Source: Sphingobium faniae (GTDB lineage Bacteria > Pseudomonadota > Alphaproteobacteria > Sphingomonadales > Sphingomonadaceae). Taken from it: a stretch of DNA of 57,270 nt. A program made the translations under genes and the position numbers. Positions 53,926 through 57,270 of the stretch are shown one piece after another. The notes beneath the pieces were generated by a model. That model was given only the letters and a program-made list of their open reading frames with translations. It ran no database searches and was not told where the DNA came from. The stretch spans positions 1 to 57,270 of the forward strand of contig FMTU01000017.1 of assembly GCA_900100475.1 (NCBI GenBank). Reading direction: 5' to 3'. How positions within the stretch are numbered: the stretch's first letter is position 1; each line of letters starts with the position of its first letter.

Positions 53926-54538
53926 GCGCGTCGTTCATTTGGTGGACGATGAGGAGGCGATCCGAAAAGCTGCAAGCTTCACACTGAAGTCGGCCGGCTA
54001 CGCGGTCTTCTCATATCCCTCAGGGGTCGAATTCCTTAGGGTTGCGAAATCGGCCGAGGTCGGCTGCGTTCTGCTCGATGTGCGCATGCCGGAGATGGAT
54101 GGCCTGCAGGTTCAGGCCGCGATGACCGAACGCGGAATCAATATGCCTGTTATCTTCGCCACAGGTCACGGCGACGTTTCGGTCGCGGTCCAGGCAATGA
54201 AGGCCGGAGCCATCGATTTTCTGGAAAAGCCTTTCGAAAAAGCGGCGCTCTTGAATGCCATCACGCGTGCCTTCGCGCGGATTGACGATACCAATGTGCG
54301 TGCGTTGGAAGCCTCAGAGGCCCAGATCCGGATTGCCGCATTGACCGCGCGTGAGAAGGATGTGCTTGAGGGTTTAGCCAATGGCTATCCGAACAAAACC
54401 ATAGCCTATGACCTTGGTTGTTCGTCCCGGACGGTCGAGGTGCATCGCGCGAGCCTGATGGCGAAGCTGGGCATTCGTAGCCTTTCCGAGGCGCTGAGGA
54501 TCGCCTTCGCAGCCGGCATGGGTCGAAATGCGCAGTGA
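53915..54538 (+). CDS. fixJ: FixJ-type response regulator
   Basis: The 207-residue product has a receiver (VVHLVDDEEAIRKAA, phospho-acceptor Asp55 in LLDVRMPEMDG, FATGHGDVS, FLEKPF) and a LuxR-type helix-turn-helix (LTAREKDVLEGLANGYPNKT, then SSRTVEVHRASLMAKLGIRS). I chose the ATG at 53915, which has GGAGG just ahead; a start at 53894 would lie further inside fixL. It would be phosphorylated by FixL and turn on fixK-type genes. TACGTA motifs lie in front of the next gene and of two copper genes at 17351 and 17922. Confidence 0.9.
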   Translation: MGGKRVVHLVDDEEAIRKAASFTLKSAGYAVFSYPSGVEFLRVAKSAEVGCVLLDVRMPEMDGLQVQAAMTERGINMPVIFATGHGDVSVAVQAMKAGAIDFLEKPFEKAALLNAITRAFARIDDTNVRALEASEAQIRIAALTAREKDVLEGLANGYPNKTIAYDLGCSSRTVEVHRASLMAKLGIRSLSEALRIAFAAGMGRNAQ

Positions 54539-54547
54539 TGCGATGTA

Positions 54548-54553
54548 TACGTA
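54548..54553. promoter_or_regulatory. TACGTA palindrome ahead of the solo receiver gene
   Basis: TACGTA at 54548-54553 lies 65 bases before the ATG at 54618, in the sequence GTATACGTAGAGATCAA. The same core occurs at 17445 and 18034 in front of small copper genes. A short palindrome like this could be a NarL/FixJ-type site, but six bases are too few to be sure. Confidence 0.3.
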
Positions 54554-54617
54554 GAGATCAACGGCCGACATCATGCGATTTGGGACTGAACCCCAACCTT
54601 GAGCCCTACCTCGCGAT

Positions 54618-55025
54618 ATGTCGTTATTCGTCCCCAAGCCTCCAGCCGGGCAGTACACAGTCGTTCTATCCGACGACGACCCGGCAGTGCGCCGCGCGCT
54701 CCACTTGCTATTGAAGGCACAGGGCTATGATGTGTGCGGCTATACCACCGGACGCGCATTGCTTGCGGATCCGCAGACGATGAATGCCGACTGCGTCATC
54801 TTGGATTATCGGATGCCCGATCTAGATGGTTTTGCTATTCTGAAAGTTCTCCGCCAGCAAGGGTGGCGGGGCAGTGCCATCATGATTTCAGGCTTTCATG
54901 ATCACATATTTGCGCGTCGCGCTTATGAGGCGGGATTTAACGACGTCATTCCTAAGCCAATCATTGGACGCGCCATCGTTGATGCTGTCCGCCGCTATTC
55001 CACTCAAGCCGTTTTAGGAGGTTGA
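54618..55025 (+). CDS. Solo receiver-domain response regulator
   Basis: This 135-residue protein is just one receiver domain with no output domain. The phosphorylation site is complete: Asp19-Asp20-Asp21 in VVLSDDDPAVRRAL, phospho-acceptor Asp63 in VILDYRMPDLDG, Ser91 in IMISGFHDH (Ser where Thr is usual) and Lys113 in IPKPIIGRA. Its style is FixJ-like. A protein of this kind can act as a phosphate sink for FixL or pass a signal by binding a partner, like FixT- or DivK-type proteins. It lies 79 bases after fixJ. Confidence 0.8.
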   Translation: MSLFVPKPPAGQYTVVLSDDDPAVRRALHLLLKAQGYDVCGYTTGRALLADPQTMNADCVILDYRMPDLDGFAILKVLRQQGWRGSAIMISGFHDHIFARRAYEAGFNDVIPKPIIGRAIVDAVRRYSTQAVLGG

Positions 55026-55141
55026 GAGCCGTTTGCGCTCTCCGGTTGGAGTCGACACGGCCGATCATGTCGGTCGGACTGCGCCTGACATTGTGATAGT
55101 GGCGGGGGCCAGCGCGGTAGGATGACGAAAAGAGGACAATC

Positions 55142-56443
55142 ATGTCAAAGGCCGATTTTGTAACCCGCTTGCCTGTCCTGCTTCGACCGGACCCTGCACG
55201 CATGGTCATTCGGCCTTATACGCCAGCTGCGGACCCGCCGAGATACGAGATTACCGATCATCCGCGTGCGCAGCGAATTGCCGATCGTGTGCTCGCCCTC
55301 GATGAAGCGGCGCTTCACGAGGAACTTCAACGCCTGTTGCTGGACTTTTCAGGCCGGCACCGCAACGTGGCCGAGATTTTTCTGCGCCGGTTCCACGAGG
55401 TGAATGGGCTGGTGATCTGCCCTTGCGAAGTGAGCCATGATCGCGCGCTGCTCATCGGCGCCTATTTTTGCAATGAGTACACCTACGAAGCAGCAGCGTT
55501 GTTCAATCCCAGCATCGTGCCTCACCCCGACCAGTCCGGTGTGCCAGCAGGTGCCATCCGCTTCGTTCTCTCGCTGAGAGGCGTTGGCGAAGGGCATATT
55601 TCGTCGGTAACGTTCCGCACAGGAGTGTTCGGGCCCAGTGGAAGCGTTGCAATCGATCCACCAAGCCCAAGACCAATTGTGCTGCAGGCCGAGGCCATTA
55701 TCGGTGATGGAACTGGCGATCCGGGCGCACGAATTCACTGTGATGGAAGTCACGATCTTTCGGAAGTCGTGATCTTTCCGACGACGCCCAGCCAACGCAA
55801 CGGCATCGAGGATCTTCGGCTCGTTCGTTTCGTCGAAGAGGATGAGACTGCTATCTACTTCGGAACCTACACAGCCTTCAGCGGCCAAGCTATCCGGCAG
55901 GAACTGCTCCGAACTCGAGATTTTCGTACCTTCGAGTTGCTGCCGTTCCGTGGTGACGCCACCAGCAGCAAGGGCATGGCGCTGTTTCCGCGGCGGATCG
56001 ACGGAAAATATGGCATGCTCGGTCGGCAGGATAACGAAAACATATGGGTTCTCACCTCAGAGAACCTGTACGATTGGAACGGTGGCGTTAAGACCGTTTC
56101 ACCGCGCTGGCCGTGGGAATTCGTCCAGATTGGCAATTGCGGATCGCCGATCGAGATCGCGGAAGGGTGGCTGGTCATCACCCATGGGGTTGGCACGGCA
56201 CGCAATTACTGCCTTGGCGCGTGCCTCCTCGATCGCAGAGATCCTTCCAGGCTCCTTGCACGTGTCACGCATCCACTGATTCGAGCGGATGCCGCTGAAC
56301 GCGAGGGCTATGTCCCGAATGTCACTTACAGCTGCGGCGCGATGGTGCACGATCGCACCCTGGTGCTGCCGTATGCCATTGCAGATAGCTTCACCACCTT
56401 TGCCACGATGTCACTAGATCGGCTTCTGGCAGCCATGGAGTAG
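55142..56443 (+). CDS. Glycoside hydrolase family 130 protein (mannoside phosphorylase-like)
   Basis: The 433-residue protein has the five-bladed propeller marks of GH130: YEAAALFNPSIVPHPDQSGV, LVLSLR-type FVLSLRGVGEGHISSVTFRT, GIEDLRLVRFVEE, ATSSKGMALFPRRIDGKYGM, and QIGNCGSPIEIAEGWLVITH. The family phosphorolyses or hydrolyses beta-mannosides. It is a soluble, cytosolic-type protein with no signal peptide. It stands alone after the FixLJ set, with an AGAGGA site before the ATG at 55142, and no other sugar genes around. The substrate is unknown. Confidence 0.85.
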   Translation: MSKADFVTRLPVLLRPDPARMVIRPYTPAADPPRYEITDHPRAQRIADRVLALDEAALHEELQRLLLDFSGRHRNVAEIFLRRFHEVNGLVICPCEVSHDRALLIGAYFCNEYTYEAAALFNPSIVPHPDQSGVPAGAIRFVLSLRGVGEGHISSVTFRTGVFGPSGSVAIDPPSPRPIVLQAEAIIGDGTGDPGARIHCDGSHDLSEVVIFPTTPSQRNGIEDLRLVRFVEEDETAIYFGTYTAFSGQAIRQELLRTRDFRTFELLPFRGDATSSKGMALFPRRIDGKYGMLGRQDNENIWVLTSENLYDWNGGVKTVSPRWPWEFVQIGNCGSPIEIAEGWLVITHGVGTARNYCLGACLLDRRDPSRLLARVTHPLIRADAAEREGYVPNVTYSCGAMVHDRTLVLPYAIADSFTTFATMSLDRLLAAME

Positions 56444-56600
56444 AACCCGAAACAACGAGTGGCACGGGCATGGAGCCCTGCGGAAGCGATCCGATCACCA
56501 AGTGACAACACAGGTGAGGCAAACGATACCCATCCCAGATCTTGCCGTTGGCTGCACTGACGTGCTCCGAGCGGCGTGCCCGCAGAGAAACTCGCAAGCG

Positions 56601-56963
56601 CTATGCGCAGCGGAACTCGGCAGGAATCCCGGGCTGACCGTCGATTTCGAGTATCGGGGCGAAACCGCCGCCGGCCGTCCGCATGTTGGTCGTCTGGCCC
56701 TGATAAAGACGCGCTGCCACCAGCAGTATCTCGGCTTCGTAGGTGTATAGTCTGACATCAACCTTGAGCTCGACAAGCGCGCCGTCTCGGTAGATGCGGC
56801 GCCGGCCAGGCGGAGCGAAGGCCTGCGCGACATAGCCTCCGGCCAGAATCTCGCTCCAAACCCGCCTGGTCAGCTTGGTGCCGCTATAGGTCGCTTTGCT
56901 TCCGTAACCGCGGGCCGGTTTAAAGAACAAGTTACGCCGATCCGCCCATAGCGTGTCAAACGG
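56601..56963 (-). pseudogene. ATP-grasp protein C-terminal fragment, cut by the IS21 element
   Basis: In frame on the minus strand from about 56963, the sequence reads TLWADRRNLFFKPARGYGSK and then LTRRVWSEILAGGYVAQAF, YTYEAEILLVAARLYQGQTT, NMRTAGGGFAPILEI and a stop at 56601. This is the C-terminal third of an ATP-grasp ligase-like protein (FKP.RGYGSKA and RLYQGQTTN..T.GGGFA patterns). The frame reaches a stop as soon as it enters the IS21 end. The rest of the gene is not in this window. An internal ATG at 56930 gives a 109-residue remnant, probably inactive. Confidence 0.75.
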
Positions 56964-57018
56964 CGTTCAAAAGGGACCCCCGATCGGCGTCGAAGAGGGA
57001 CCCCCTTTTCAGATAATA
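56964..57018. mobile_element. IS21-family terminus with two internal direct repeats
   Basis: The element seems to begin TGTCAAACGG at 56964. Two repeats of about 21 bases follow (CGGCGTTCAAAAGGGACCCC from 56971, then CGGCGTCGAAGAGGGACCCC from about 56996). Multiple terminal repeats of this sort are usual at IS21-family ends, where they bind IstA. The element runs rightward past the window. Confidence 0.75.
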
Positions 57019-57132
57019 TGATGCTGGTTTGTTGAAGATGGCCTTGCGCTGCGTGCGGCGGAGGGCGGGCGTAGCCCGACCGGAGGCGCGCGCAGCGCAA
57101 GATAGATTTTTGAAGGCGCCGAAGGTGGCTGT

Positions 57133-57270
57133 CAGCTGCGGTTTTTGAAGCGCCAGCTGTCGTTGCCCGTCTCGACGATATCGCAGTGGTGGGTGACGCG
57201 GTCGAGCAGCGCCGTGGTCATCTTGGGATCGCCGAACACGGTCGGCCATTCGCCGAAGGCGAGGTTCGTG
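57133..57270 (-). CDS. istB: IstB, IS21-family helper ATPase, C-terminal part (runs off the right edge)
   Basis: The minus strand reads [20 protein letters not shown] from the window edge, then [19 protein letters not shown] and RFKNRS with a stop at 57133. This is the C-terminal end of IstB, the DnaA-like ATPase that helps the IstA transposase of IS21 elements. Only about 45 codons are in the window. It lies in the expected order, with the gene's end close to the element terminus at 56964, so the element looks intact at this side. istA would lie further right, outside the window. Confidence 0.85.

Overview
The window (57,270 bases, high GC throughout) looks like an accessory region of an alphaproteobacterium, most likely a sphingomonad. 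That is inferred from the style of the genes (FixLJ-like oxygen sensing, czc/cus/cop sets, RIME-like palindromes) and not from any marker gene. It could be a plasmid or a genomic island. No rRNA, tRNA or CRISPR array was seen. All functional calls come from reading the sequence; no database search was run.

Layout, left to right. (1) 1-3180: a Tn3-family transposase start at the left edge, a broken DUF1259 gene, and chrB-chrA for chromate. (2) 3340-9780: a His-rich leader protein, a complete czcCBA-type RND efflux operon and a truncated hupE. (3) 9939-18357: a leftward copper block with the multicopper oxidase copA, copB, an MFS transporter, small Met/His/Cys-rich secreted proteins and a truncated DUF326 protein; an alcohol and an aldehyde dehydrogenase lie within it. 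(4) 18392-19884: an IS110-family transposase, a long palindrome and a TRIC channel fragment. (5) 19911-26299: mixed metabolism, with an XRE regulator, a DODA-type dioxygenase, DoxX, a truncated GST, an archaeal-type GAPDH, a cytosine deaminase-like amidohydrolase and an MFS transporter. (6) 26385-41143: a stress and energy block, with an AMP/thymidine phosphorylase-like enzyme, an MBL-fold RNase-like protein, a divergent phosphoketolase, PRPP synthetase, a CPH-type copper ATPase, an ICMT-like protein, two DUF2933 proteins, a NifX-like protein, a Crp/Fnr regulator, an ECF sigma factor with a Cys-rich tail, acetate kinase, UspA and adenylate kinase. Four FNR-like dyads sit in its promoter regions. 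(7) 41175-50647: IS3 remnants, two related small lipoprotein genes (one frameshifted), cusCBA, two truncated P-type ATPases that meet end to end, and copD/copC. (8) 50779-57270: a cnrYXH-like sigma/anti-sigma/metal-sensor operon, heme-PAS FixL and FixJ, a solo receiver, a GH130 enzyme, and an ATP-grasp gene cut off by an IS21-family element that runs off the right edge.

The genes form two main themes. The first is layered metal defence: chromate efflux, Zn/Co/Cd-type and Cu-type RND pumps, periplasmic copper oxidation, a copper ATPase, small copper-binding proteins, and metal-responsive sigma control. The second is an apparently oxygen-regulated module that could turn nucleotide ribose into acetyl phosphate and then ATP: phosphorylase, PRPP synthetase, phosphoketolase, acetate kinase and adenylate kinase. 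FNR-like boxes lie nearby and a FixLJ pair lies about 11 kb away. The region is also heavily scarred. At least nine gene remnants, each with a definable break point, record repeated insertion, deletion and partial duplication.
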